Shown: in pieces, positions 1 to 7,665 of the stretch
Numbering within the stretch: position 1 is the stretch's first letter
How the letters are laid out: each line of letters begins with the position of its first letter
DNA from: Planctomycetota bacterium
GTDB lineage: Bacteria; Planctomycetota; UBA1135; UBA2386
Direction of reading: 5' to 3'
Length of the DNA: 12,219 bases
Assembly (NCBI GenBank): GCA_023433825.1
Contig: JAEYTU010000074.1
Location: forward strand, 1-12,219
Notes under the pieces: generated by a model
Told to the model about the DNA's origin: nothing
Seen by the model: the letters and a program-made list of their open reading frames with translations, nothing else
Database searches by the model: none
Program-made: the position numbers and the translations under genes

Positions 1-739
1 CGGCGATGCCGTACCCGATCGAGATCGCAGCGGCGGCGACGACGGCGATCCACGGCGTCACGTCGAACACGCGGCCGAGTTCGAGACACACGAGAACGAG
101 CACGACGAACATCCCGAGGCCCCCCGCCTCGCGCAGCATCTCGCGATCGCTGACGCCGGCGGCGACGCGTTCGCTGATCGGGAAGCGACAACGCATCAGA
201 ATGACGCCATAGGCGATCGCGGGCAGCAGCAGCAGCGCGACCTTCGTTCGCCAGTCGATGTCACCGAGGAAGATCGCGAGGAGTCCACCGAGCACGAGGC
301 CGCCGGGCCAGCCGGCGTGGAGGACGTTCAGCCATCGCGTCTTCTCGCGCGCGAACATCGTCGCGACGACGGGATTGATGACGGCCTCGACCGTGCCATT
401 GCCGATCGCGCAGACGAACGTCGCCCAATAGAGGCTCCAGTAGCCGTTCGCGAAGATCGTCAGCACGGCAGACAGCACGTGACAGACGAACGCGAACACC
501 ATTGCGCGGCCGTAGCCGATCCGGTCGATGACGAGACTGAACAGCACGATGCTGATCGCGAACGGCCACAGCCCGACGCCGAAGAGTTCGCCTTTCTGGA
601 CGTCGGTCAGCGCGAACTCGGCCTTCCAGTCGTCGATGATCATCACGCGCAGGATGAATCCGAACGCGGTCGTGACGAGGGCGAGGAAGCAACCGACGAA
701 CAGACGCCGATCGTGAGCGGAGACGGGCGACTCGGACAT
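1..739 (-). CDS. MFS transporter, N-terminal part (runs off left edge)
   Basis: This is an inner-membrane permease of the major facilitator superfamily, probably carrying a sugar, polyol or nucleoside-type substrate; the substrate is not readable. The ATG is at 739-737 and the frame stays open for 246 codons to the window edge, so the C-terminal third or so is missing. Hydrophobic segments lie at about residues 13-35, 52-71, 79-98, 103-125, 145-163, 168-181 and 206-221. The loop after the second helix carries D72-R-I-G-Y-G, the usual MFS cytoplasmic loop between helices 2 and 3. Residues 115-123 (G-T-V-E-A-V-I-N-P) and 141-147 (H-A-G-W-P-G-G) resemble a group of MFS proteins I associate with Planctomycetota. 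It is divergent from the Gfo/Idh/MocA gene with 95 bp between the starts, which suggests a shared regulatory region and one pathway. No strong ribosome binding site is seen; GAAGG lies about 11 bases upstream of the start. Confidence 0.88.
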   Translation of the reverse strand, partial: MSESPVSAHDRRLFVGCFLALVTTAFGFILRVMIIDDWKAEFALTDVQKGELFGVGLWPFAISIVLFSLVIDRIGYGRAMVFAFVCHVLSAVLTIFANGYWSLYWATFVCAIGNGTVEAVINPVVATMFAREKTRWLNVLHAGWPGGLVLGGLLAIFLGDIDWRTKVALLLLPAIAYGVILMRCRFPISERVAAGVSDREMLREAGGLGMFVVLVLVCLELGRVFDVTPWIAVVAAAAISIGYGIA

Positions 740-792
740 GGACGGTGGAACCTTCGTGTGGTGAGGCGAGAGGGGCGCGGAGCGTAGCGGTC

Positions 793-821
793 TTGCCCGC
801 AGCCATCGCCACGCCTCTATT
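793..821 (+). promoter_or_regulatory. Possible sigma70-type promoter of the oxidoreductase gene
   Basis: TTGCCC (793-798) and TCTATT (816-821) are separated by exactly 17 bp. Each matches the housekeeping consensus at 4 of 6 bases. The predicted transcription start would fall only a few bases before the ATG at 835, giving an almost leaderless mRNA. The element lies in the 95-bp region shared with the divergent permease gene. Matches this weak are expected by chance in such a length, so this is only a candidate. Confidence 0.22.
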
Positions 822-834
822 GCGCGAAAGCCGC

Positions 835-1947
835 ATGACTCATCGCAAGATCCGCATCGCCGTCGTCGGACTCGGATTCGGGGCCGAGTTCCTCCCGATC
901 TACCTGCGTCACCCGGATGCAGAACTCGTCGCGATCTGCCAGCGTGATCGCGCGAAGCTGGACGCGATCGGCGACGCTTTCGGCGTCGCGCGCCGCTACA
1001 CGGATTTCGATGCGCTGCTGCGCGATCCCGACGTCGACGCGGTGCACATCAACACGCCGATCCCCGATCACGGGCCGCAGTCGATCCGCGCATTGCGCGC
1101 CGGCAAACACGTCGCGTGCACGGTGCCGATGGCGACGTCGATCGACGACTGTCGAACGATCGTCGAGCTCGTCGCCGAGACGGGGCTCCGTTACATGATG
1201 ATGGAGACCGTCGTCTATTCGCGTGAGTTCCTCTATCTGCAGGAGCTGAAGCGCCGCGGCGACCTCGGGCGCATTCAGTTCGTGCAGGCGTCGCACCAAC
1301 AGGACATGGACGGCTGGCCCGACTACTGGCCGGGATTGCCGCCGATGCACTACGCGACGCATTGCGTCGGGCCGTGCCTCGCATTGATCGGCGCCGAGGC
1401 CGAATACGTGTCGTGCTTCGGATCGGGGCGGATCCGTGAGGACCTCGTCGCGCGCTATGGATCGCCGTTCGCCGTCGAGACGGCACACGTGAAGTTGCGC
1501 GACAGCGACGTCGTCGCGCGGATCGTGCGTTCGCTGTTCGACACGGCGCGGCAGTACCGCGAGAGCATCGACGTCTACGGTTCGCGGCAGTCGTTCGAGT
1601 GGCCGCTGGTCGAGGGGCAGCCGCCGATCCTGCACACGGCGAAGCGCGCCGAGCACGACATTCCGCGGCCGGTCCACGTGCCCGACTACGCGCACCTGCT
1701 GCCCGAGCCGATCCGCGCATTCACGCGCCAGGGCGTCTACGACATGGCCGAGAACGTTCATCTGTCGTTCGCGCAGGGCGGCGGCCACGGCGGTTCGCAC
1801 CCACACATGGCGCACGAGTTCGTGCGCGCGCTCGTCGAGGACCGCGACCCGTTCCCGAACGCGCGCCAGTCGGCGAACTGGACCTGCGTCGGCCTCCGCT
1901 CGCACGAGTCCGCGCTGCGCGGCGGTGCTCTCGTTCCGGTGAACTGA
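835..1947 (+). CDS. Gfo/Idh/MocA family NAD(P)-dependent oxidoreductase
   Basis: This is a 370-aa cytoplasmic dehydrogenase, a usual length for the family, which oxidises or reduces sugars, inositols and derivatives with NAD(P). The N-terminal Rossmann fold starts with a beta strand and G12-x-G14-x-x-A17. It continues with D-x-D-A-V-H-I-N-T-P at about residues 78-87, the usual end of a family strand. The C-terminal alpha/beta domain starts near residue 120 and contains H172-Y-A-T-H176-C-V-G-P; H176 sits where the family places its catalytic histidine. The family's Glu-Lys-Pro motif reads C95-T-V-P98, so the conserved lysine is absent; some family branches are like this. I chose the ATG at 835 because the Rossmann strand begins four residues later. 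An in-frame ATG at 745 would add a 30-residue tail unlike the family and run into the promoter region. The substrate is unknown. The stop codon lies inside a palindromic repeat. Confidence 0.93.
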   Translation: MTHRKIRIAVVGLGFGAEFLPIYLRHPDAELVAICQRDRAKLDAIGDAFGVARRYTDFDALLRDPDVDAVHINTPIPDHGPQSIRALRAGKHVACTVPMATSIDDCRTIVELVAETGLRYMMMETVVYSREFLYLQELKRRGDLGRIQFVQASHQQDMDGWPDYWPGLPPMHYATHCVGPCLALIGAEAEYVSCFGSGRIREDLVARYGSPFAVETAHVKLRDSDVVARIVRSLFDTARQYRESIDVYGSRQSFEWPLVEGQPPILHTAKRAEHDIPRPVHVPDYAHLLPEPIRAFTRQGVYDMAENVHLSFAQGGGHGGSHPHMAHEFVRALVEDRDPFPNARQSANWTCVGLRSHESALRGGALVPVN

Positions 1948-1978
1948 CAAGAAGGTGCCTGGCACCTTCGTTTCACTT
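1942..1978. repeat. Palindromic repeat unit 1 (37 bp)
   Basis: This is an odd-length palindrome centred on T1960. The inner arms GAAGGTGCC (1951-1959) and GGCACCTTC (1961-1969) are perfect inverted repeats. The outer arms extend the symmetry: the left arm 1942-1959 matches the reverse complement of the right arm 1961-1978 at 15 of 18 positions. The right arm is nearly identical to that of unit 2 (2007-2024). The left outer arm contains the TGA stop (1945-1947) of the oxidoreductase gene. As RNA it could fold into a hairpin, so it may also act in termination or mRNA 3'-end protection. It resembles REP/BIME-type elements in layout; its family is not identified. Confidence 0.8.
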
Positions 1979-1987
1979 TCTCCGACG

Positions 1988-2024
1988 AAGTGAAACGTTC
2001 GTGCCAGGCACTTTCGTTTCACTT
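1988..2024. repeat. Palindromic repeat unit 2 (37 bp)
   Basis: This is a second palindrome of the same design, centred on A2006 and starting 9 bp after unit 1. The outer arms AAGTGAAACG (1988-1997) and CGTTTCACTT (2015-2024) are perfect inverted repeats, as are the inner arms GTGCC (2001-2005) and GGCAC (2007-2011). They are separated by a 3-nt mismatch (TTC opposite TTT). The right outer arm carries, on the minus strand, the TGA stop (2021-2019) of the sigma-factor gene. The pair of units therefore lies tail-to-tail between two convergent genes and could serve as a bidirectional terminator. No long T-run follows either hairpin. Confidence 0.82.
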
Positions 2025-4430
2025 CACGGTCAACTCCGTCGTCTCGCCGGAACGCAGCACGAACGTCGCCCCCGCCGCCACCCCGACCGCGTCGCGCCAC
2101 AGCGCGAGCCACTCGCCGGGCGGCAACGCGGCCGCGTCCTCGACGAACGTCACGCCTTCGAACCGCACGTCGACGTCGTCACGCCGCAGGTAGATCTCCG
2201 GCGTGATCGCCGCGGCACCGCTCCCCCGCGCGAGCCGTAGCCGCGCCGGCCGCGGCACCTCGCGCCGCCCGAGGTCGGTCACGTTCCGCCCATCGACCCA
2301 ATGCGTCCCGAGGTCGACCCACCCACCGACGTCGCCGCCGATCGCGACCCGGTACGACCCCGCCGGCAGCATCGTCACGGCGAACCGCGAACCCGCGACC
2401 CGCTCCATCCACGCGACGGCGCCGGTGTCGACCTGCACGACGCGCACCTCGATCGCCGGATCCGCGTCGCCGATCGCGCGCTCGACCGTCACCGCCACCC
2501 CACCACCGAACGGCAACACCTCGCGCAGGTCGAACAGCAACTCGCCGGCATCCGGCACGACCCCGTCGAGCCACGCGACCGGCATCGCACCCCCGCGCAC
2601 CCACAGCGACAGCCGCCCCGCCGTGCGCGGCGCGTTCGGCACGACGAACGCCCCCTCCGGCGTCACGCGTTCGCTGTCGACATGCCCCGCGGCGCCTGCG
2701 TCGAACACGACGCGCGCGCCCGCGACCGGGTTCTTCGCCCATTCCGCCGGCCACAGCACGCGACCGCGCAGCGTCGCACCGAGATCGAGGCGAAGGTCCG
2801 CGACGGTCACGCCGGCCCCGCCATGCGACACGCGCCGATGCGCGAGCCCACCATGCCGCCCCCCGGCGCGCAGTTCGACGAGCCCAACGGGCACCCGCTC
2901 GAACCGATACCGCCCCGCGGTGTCGGTCAGCGTTCGTTGGCGCGGTCGATCGACCTCGCGCCCGTGCGACACCGTGACCCCGGCCGCCGGACGACCGTCC
3001 GCGTCGACGACCGTGCCGGCGACGACGCCGAACCCCGCCGAATCGACGGTCGAGCGCACACGCAACTCGTCGAGAAGCGCGCCGTCGAACGAGATCTCGG
3101 CCCGCACCACGCCGCCCCAGTCGATGTCGTCGAACCCTTCGATCCTTCGCGGCCCACCGACGACCCGCTCGACGAACGTGTCCGACGCATGCAGCCCCCG
3201 CTGCACCTTCGGCGCCGTATCGAACGGCCCGCCTATCCCCTTCGCCGGCACGTGGCAATCCGCGCATCGCCGTTCGAGCGCCACGGGATTGACGACAGCG
3301 ACGCCATCCCGCGCGACCGCCTTCAGCGACTCGAGGCACGGCCCCGACGTCTGACCGGCCAGCACGACGACGTTCGCCGCGACGCCGGCACGCAACGCGA
3401 CCTCACGAACGCCGCCTTCGCGCACCCCGATCAGCGCCGTCATCGACGGCCGACGTCCGCGCCACCGCAGCTCGACGCACCCGGCGTCGTCCGTCGGCGT
3501 CGGCCACCGATCGAGCGTCGTCAGCGCGCCGCCGACAAACACCGTCTCGCCCACGACCGGCAGCCCTTCGACGTCCAGACACCGAACGCGCACGACGAAC
3601 TCGTGCGGCAGTTCGAGCCCGAGCGCTTGCGCGAGCTGCGCACCGACGACGTCGAGCTGCTGCCGTGGTGCGGCCGTCGACGCATGCGCGTCCCTCGCGA
3701 CGACGGCCCCGGCACCAGCGGAACCGTCGTGCCCGGAGGACGCCGGCACCGGCGCCGGCGGCCGACCGTCGAGCACGAAGAGCAGCGACACGAGCAGCGC
3801 CGCCGCGGCAGCGCCCAAGGCGAACTTCGTCGACGAAACCATGCAGATGCTCCCGGCAAGCGCCGCCGGATGTGGAAGTCCGAACGCGATTCCCAGCGAC
3901 GCACGCCACCGCCCGCCGGCGTTGCCGCCGTCGCGACGTTCGCCGTCGGCATCGAGCCTGACGCGCAGCATCGAAAGCGCGCGCTGCAACCGGCTCTTGA
4001 CCGTCGCCAACGGCACACCGTCGCGCGCCGCGATCGCCGCTGGCTTCCGGTCCTCGAAGTAACGCGCGAGCACCGTCGAGCGATACGGCTCTGGAAGTCC
4101 GAGCACGGCTTCGGTGACCGACCGCAGCGTCTCCTCGCGGACGACGGCGTCGGCGACCGACGGCAGAACGTCGTCCTTCGCGGCCGCGCGTTCACGATCC
4201 GCGCGTCGCCGCGCGTCACGCCGGGCGTGGGACGCGAGACGTCGCAGCACGACCGCGAACCAGGCGCCGAGCGATCCGCCGCGCGACGGCGGACTCCGCA
4301 ACGCACGCAGCGTCGTCTGCTGCACGAGGTCGTCCGCCGCCGCGACGTCGGCGACGAGGTCGATCGCGAGCGCGCGGAGCGCGGTGGCGTGGACGGCGAG
4401 TTCGTGTTCGACGTGGTGCAGAGGGGTCAT
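2019..4430 (-). CDS. Membrane-tethered ECF sigma factor with CXXCH and carboxypeptidase-regulatory-like domains (paralogue A)
   Basis: This 803-aa fusion protein starts with an ECF-type sigma-70 module. Region 2 is at about residues 9-66 (A-D-D-L-V-Q-Q-T near 32-39). Region 4 is at about 104-160 (L-P-E-P-Y-R-S-T-V-L-A-R-Y-F, then A-T-V-K-S-R-L-Q-R-A). One hydrophobic helix follows at about 203-222, so the rest should lie outside the cytoplasm. That part has beta-rich sequence, a C389-A-D-C392-H393 haem c-type motif, and a carboxypeptidase-regulatory-like domain from about 467 (G-T-V-V-D-A-D-G-R-P). Further beta-sandwich-like repeats run to the end. Presumably the outer part senses something and controls the tethered sigma domain; this is inference. 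I chose the ATG at 4430 because its N-terminus then aligns without gaps to the paralogue; a GTG at 4478 would add 16 unmatched residues. No Shine-Dalgarno sequence precedes it. No anti-sigma gene is adjacent. The stop lies in palindromic unit 2. Confidence 0.88.
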   Translation of the reverse strand: MTPLHHVEHELAVHATALRALAIDLVADVAAADDLVQQTTLRALRSPPSRGGSLGAWFAVVLRRLASHARRDARRRADRERAAAKDDVLPSVADAVVREETLRSVTEAVLGLPEPYRSTVLARYFEDRKPAAIAARDGVPLATVKSRLQRALSMLRVRLDADGERRDGGNAGGRWRASLGIAFGLPHPAALAGSICMVSSTKFALGAAAAALLVSLLFVLDGRPPAPVPASSGHDGSAGAGAVVARDAHASTAAPRQQLDVVGAQLAQALGLELPHEFVVRVRCLDVEGLPVVGETVFVGGALTTLDRWPTPTDDAGCVELRWRGRRPSMTALIGVREGGVREVALRAGVAANVVVLAGQTSGPCLESLKAVARDGVAVVNPVALERRCADCHVPAKGIGGPFDTAPKVQRGLHASDTFVERVVGGPRRIEGFDDIDWGGVVRAEISFDGALLDELRVRSTVDSAGFGVVAGTVVDADGRPAAGVTVSHGREVDRPRQRTLTDTAGRYRFERVPVGLVELRAGGRHGGLAHRRVSHGGAGVTVADLRLDLGATLRGRVLWPAEWAKNPVAGARVVFDAGAAGHVDSERVTPEGAFVVPNAPRTAGRLSLWVRGGAMPVAWLDGVVPDAGELLFDLREVLPFGGGVAVTVERAIGDADPAIEVRVVQVDTGAVAWMERVAGSRFAVTMLPAGSYRVAIGGDVGGWVDLGTHWVDGRNVTDLGRREVPRPARLRLARGSGAAAITPEIYLRRDDVDVRFEGVTFVEDAAALPPGEWLALWRDAVGVAAGATFVLRSGETTELTVK

Positions 4431-4547
4431 GCGCGGCGCGCGGGCGCGCGGCCCGCCGTGAAGCGACTCCCATATCACCCCGCCACGCCGTGAACGGATG
4501 CGGTCGGGAACGGCGCACCCGTCGAAAACCGTGTTCGCTGCGACCGG

Positions 4548-6935
4548 TCAGTCTCGGGCAGTGCCGACCCGGAGGTCCGTGCTTTCTCCGGCGCGGAGTT
4601 CGAACGCACGGCCCGCCAGAGCGCCGGCCGGATCGCGCCACAGCGCGAACCAGTTCCCGGACGGCAGCGACAACGCCGCGACGTCCGGCATGCCCATGTG
4701 CCAGACGCGCGCGTCGACGTCCGCGCGACGCAGATACAGCTCCGGCATCGTGTCCTTCGTCGCGTCAGAGCGAACGAACTGCAGCCGCGCCGGTTCGGGC
4801 AGGACGCGGTGACCGAGATCCGTCGTCGTGCGGCCGTCGACCCAGTGCACGCCGAGGTCGAGCCACCCGCACGCGTCTGCCCCGACGTGGACCCGGTACG
4901 CCGCCGCCGGTAGCGCCGTCATCGAGAACCGCCCCCCACCGTCATGGTGCATCCAGGCGACGCGACCCGTCGTGGCTTGCACGACACGGACCTCGACCGG
5001 CATCGGGCCGTTCGCTCCCGACTCGCGCAGTGCGACGGTCAGCCCTCCGGCGAACGGCGACGCATCGCCGAGTTCGAACGGCACGACTCCGGCATCCGGT
5101 ACGACGCCATCGCGCCATGCGACGGGCATCGAGCAACCTGGCATCCACAACGTGACGCGCCCGCTCGTGCTCGGCGCGTTTGGGATCACGAACGTTCCAT
5201 CGCCCGCGACCTGCTCGACGTCGGCGTGGGTTCCGTCGTCGGTCTCGAACGTGACGCGCGCACCCACCGGCGACACTCGCTTGCCGTCGATCGACACGTC
5301 GACACGCCCGCGCACTGCGGCGCCAGGATCGAGGTGCAGCGCCGCGAACGTCTCCCCGCCGCCCGCGACCGCGATGCGGCTCCGGCCCAGTCCGAGATGG
5401 CGGCCGCCGGCCCGGAGTTCGTAGGTTCCGACCGGAACGCGCGCGAAGCGAAACCGTCCCTCGCTGTCCGTCATCGTGCGCGCCTCGACTCGGTCGACCG
5501 CGCGCCCATATCCGACCGGCTGCTCCGCTGCCGCGCGTCCCGATGCGTCGACGACGGTTCCGGTCAGGACGCCGAAGCGTTCGTCCGACAGACCGCCGTC
5601 ACTTCCGACCTTCTCTCCGACCAGCATCTCGTCGAACCCGAGGACCTCGGCGACGAGACTCCGTTCGATCCACTCGCTGAATCGAAGTTGGTCGTCATGC
5701 CCGCGATGCATCCCCGGCGCGTTGTCGAACGGGCTCGGCTTTCCGATCGGCGTCGCGTGGCACGCGCGACAGTCGACACGTGCGCCGTCCGCCACCGAAC
5801 GTGGACACGGTGCAGCGACCGCGGTGGCGTTGCGCGGTTCGGCCGTCGGTGGGCGGCGCTGCGCCGCGGGCAACACGTCCCCGCCGGCGAGCAATGTGAT
5901 CGTCGGTGTCGCGTTCGCAGCGACGACGAGCTCGCGAGTCCCACCCTCCTGAGTGCCGACCACGATCGGCATCGACGCCATTCGTCCGCGCCACGCAAGC
6001 TCCACGTGGCCGTCCGCATCCGTGACCGTCGGCCAACGATTCAACGTGCCCGCCGGAACGCCGACGAACACCGTCTGTCGAGCGACCGGGAGCCCTTCCG
6101 GGTCGATGCAGCGGACGCGGATGGCGAACGCGAACGGCAGATCCATCCCGAGCGCACGCAGGACGGACGCGTCGCCAGCGACGACCTCCTCGCGCTGCTG
6201 GGGCAACGGCTGCGCCGGGATCGGCGCCGCCGCGCCGGCAACTCGCGGAGGAACGTCGTCCGCACCGGAGTGAACCCGAGGCGTCGCGCCGTATGCGGCG
6301 AGGAACGCGAGTCCGAGAAGCGCCGCAGCGGCGGCGAACGCAACCTTGGTCGTCGATGCCATCCAGATGGTCCCCGTGATCAGTGTTCGCCTCGGGAGCC
6401 CGAGCGTCGCGACGAGACCGGCGCGCCAGTTCGCGCCGCGACCCGATCGATCCGCGTCGAGCCGTTCCCGCAGCATCGTCAGCGCGCGTTGCAGTCGGCT
6501 CTTGACCGTCGCCAACGGAATGCGCTCCCGCTGCGCGATCGCGGTCGGCGTGCAATCCTCGAAGTAGCGCGCGAGCACCACCGACCGGTACGGCTCGGGC
6601 AGGCCGAGCACGGCGTCGGTCACGCGGCGCAAACTCTCGTCGTGCGCGACGCCGTCGTCCGCTGCCGGCAATCGCTCGTCGCGCGCCGCCGCGCTCTCCC
6701 GCGCGGCGCGGCGACGCTCCGAGCGCCGAAGTCGCGAGGCCGTTCGACGCAGGACCGTCGCGAGCCAGCCACCGAGCGATCCACCGCGCGCCGGCGGGAA
6801 CCGGAGCGCGAGCAGCGCGGTCTCCTGGACGAGGTCGTCGGCCGTCGCGGAATCCGCGACGAGGTCACAGGCCAGCGCGCGCATGGCGGCGGCGTGGGCG
6901 AGCAGTTCGTGTTCGATCTCGTCTCGGTTCTTCAT
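4548..6935 (-). CDS. Membrane-tethered ECF sigma factor with CXXCH and carboxypeptidase-regulatory-like domains (paralogue B)
   Basis: This 795-aa protein is collinear with the downstream paralogue A over its whole length. Sigma region 2 (A-D-D-L-V-Q-E-T) and region 4 (L-P-E-P-Y-R-S-V-V-L-A-R-Y-F-E-D; L-A-T-V-K-S-R-L-Q-R-A-L) occupy the first 160 residues or so. The membrane helix is at about 198-217 and the haem c-type motif is C389-R-A-C392-H393, at the same residue numbers as in A. A carboxypeptidase-regulatory-like domain begins with G-V-L-T-G-T-V-V-D-A-S-G-R. Late motifs shared with A are D-G-V-V-P-D-A-G, H-W-V-D-G-R and Y-L-R-R-x-D-V-D. The ATG at 6935 gives an N-terminus matching the family. 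It is divergent from the YjdF-like gene (100 bp between starts) and 117 bp upstream of A, so the two may be co-transcribed. No Shine-Dalgarno sequence is evident. The signal sensed and the target promoters are unknown. Confidence 0.88.
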   Translation of the reverse strand: MKNRDEIEHELLAHAAAMRALACDLVADSATADDLVQETALLALRFPPARGGSLGGWLATVLRRTASRLRRSERRRAARESAAARDERLPAADDGVAHDESLRRVTDAVLGLPEPYRSVVLARYFEDCTPTAIAQRERIPLATVKSRLQRALTMLRERLDADRSGRGANWRAGLVATLGLPRRTLITGTIWMASTTKVAFAAAAALLGLAFLAAYGATPRVHSGADDVPPRVAGAAAPIPAQPLPQQREEVVAGDASVLRALGMDLPFAFAIRVRCIDPEGLPVARQTVFVGVPAGTLNRWPTVTDADGHVELAWRGRMASMPIVVGTQEGGTRELVVAANATPTITLLAGGDVLPAAQRRPPTAEPRNATAVAAPCPRSVADGARVDCRACHATPIGKPSPFDNAPGMHRGHDDQLRFSEWIERSLVAEVLGFDEMLVGEKVGSDGGLSDERFGVLTGTVVDASGRAAAEQPVGYGRAVDRVEARTMTDSEGRFRFARVPVGTYELRAGGRHLGLGRSRIAVAGGGETFAALHLDPGAAVRGRVDVSIDGKRVSPVGARVTFETDDGTHADVEQVAGDGTFVIPNAPSTSGRVTLWMPGCSMPVAWRDGVVPDAGVVPFELGDASPFAGGLTVALRESGANGPMPVEVRVVQATTGRVAWMHHDGGGRFSMTALPAAAYRVHVGADACGWLDLGVHWVDGRTTTDLGHRVLPEPARLQFVRSDATKDTMPELYLRRADVDARVWHMGMPDVAALSLPSGNWFALWRDPAGALAGRAFELRAGESTDLRVGTARD

Positions 6936-7023
6936 CGGCGGAGCAACGTGGCGGTCGTTCGACCCAAGATCAGCCCGCGCGGACGGCCGAGGATGCAGGC
7001 GCGGATCGATTGCGACCGCGATC

Positions 7024-7029
7024 TATGCT
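7024..7029 (+). promoter_or_regulatory. Possible -10 box for a leaderless transcript
   Basis: TATGCT ends 6 bases before the GTG start at 7036. This spacing is typical of leaderless mRNAs, where a TANNNT box lies just upstream of the first codon. No Shine-Dalgarno sequence precedes this GTG, which fits that reading. No convincing -35 element is present 17-18 bp upstream (the sequence there is GCGGAT). Evidence is a single short match. Confidence 0.25.
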
Positions 7030-7035
7030 GCGGGC

Positions 7036-7665
7036 GTGCGCCTTCCGAACGTCCGTGCATCGTTGCTGTTCGTCTACCTCGCGATGCTCGCGATCAGCCT
7101 GCTGACGACGGACATCCGCCCGCTCGACACGTTGCTGCTGCACCTGCCGACGTTCGTCGCACTGGCCCTCGCCGTCTGGCACGGCTTGCGCCGCCCGCTG
7201 ACGACGTACTCCTACGGCCTCGTCTTCGCGTTCCTGACCGTTCACCTGGTCGGGTCGCACTACCTCTACAGCGAAGTGCCGTACGACGGCTGGTGGCGCG
7301 CATTGACCGGCACGACGCTGACCGAGCAGTTCGCGTTCGAGCGCAATCACTTCGATCGGCTGGTCCACTTCCTGTTCGGCTTGCTGCTCGCGCGGCCGAT
7401 CTGCGAGCTGCTCGCGCAATGGCTGCCGCTGTCACGACTCGGCGGCATCGGGCTGTCGATCCTCGTGATCAGCTTCCTGAGCCTCGTCTACGAACTGATC
7501 GAGTGGGGCATCGCCGCCACGCTCTCGCCGGAGACTGCCGAGAACTACAACGGCCAACAAGGCGACGTCTTCGACGCGCAGAAGGACATGGCGCTCGCGT
7601 TGGCTGGAAACCTGCTGAGCGGCGGCGTCCTCGCGAGAACGGCATTCCGCGGCAGTCGGGATTGA
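7036..7665 (+). CDS. yjdF: DUF2238 (YjdF-type) integral membrane protein
   Basis: This 209-aa inner-membrane protein matches the DUF2238 family in length and motifs; the family's molecular function is unknown. About six hydrophobic segments are visible, the first at residues 8-24. Family-like motifs are H70-L-V-G-S-H75-Y-L-Y-S-E-V-P, then N-H-F-D-R-L-V-H-F-L-F-G near 108-119, then Y-E-L-I-E-W, and G-Q-Q-G-D-V-F-D-A-Q-K-D-M near the C-terminal end. I chose the GTG at 7036. The open frame extends upstream to an ATG at 6883, but that would overlap the divergent sigma gene and add a non-hydrophobic tail foreign to the family. The gene faces away from sigma gene B, with which it shares a 100-bp upstream region, so regulation by that sigma factor is possible but not shown. 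It is not the protein family controlled by the Firmicutes yjdF riboswitch, which only shares the name. Confidence 0.87.
   Translation: MRLPNVRASLLFVYLAMLAISLLTTDIRPLDTLLLHLPTFVALALAVWHGLRRPLTTYSYGLVFAFLTVHLVGSHYLYSEVPYDGWWRALTGTTLTEQFAFERNHFDRLVHFLFGLLLARPICELLAQWLPLSRLGGIGLSILVISFLSLVYELIEWGIAATLSPETAENYNGQQGDVFDAQKDMALALAGNLLSGGVLARTAFRGSRD

Noticed and set aside
817..2112. Minus-strand open frame of 431 codons opposite the oxidoreductase
   Set aside because: It would run through both palindromic repeats and is antisense to a textbook Rossmann-fold protein.
4431..4478. Earlier GTG start for sigma gene A at 4478
   Set aside because: The extra 16 residues have no counterpart in paralogue B, while the ATG at 4430 aligns the two N-termini without gaps.
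2301..4493. Long plus-strand open frame of 730 codons opposite sigma gene A
   Set aside because: It is arginine/proline-rich without any domain and lies fully antisense to a gene with clear sigma and beta domains. Such frames are common at high GC.
6953..6964. Inverted repeat GGTCG-TT-CGACC upstream of sigma gene B, as an operator
   Set aside because: Five-base arms rich in CG are expected often by chance here, and no similar site lies upstream of sigma gene A or the other genes.
7036..7665. A yjdF riboswitch upstream of the YjdF-type gene
   Set aside because: The riboswitch-linked yjdF of Firmicutes encodes a different protein family, and the upstream region is too short if the mRNA is leaderless.
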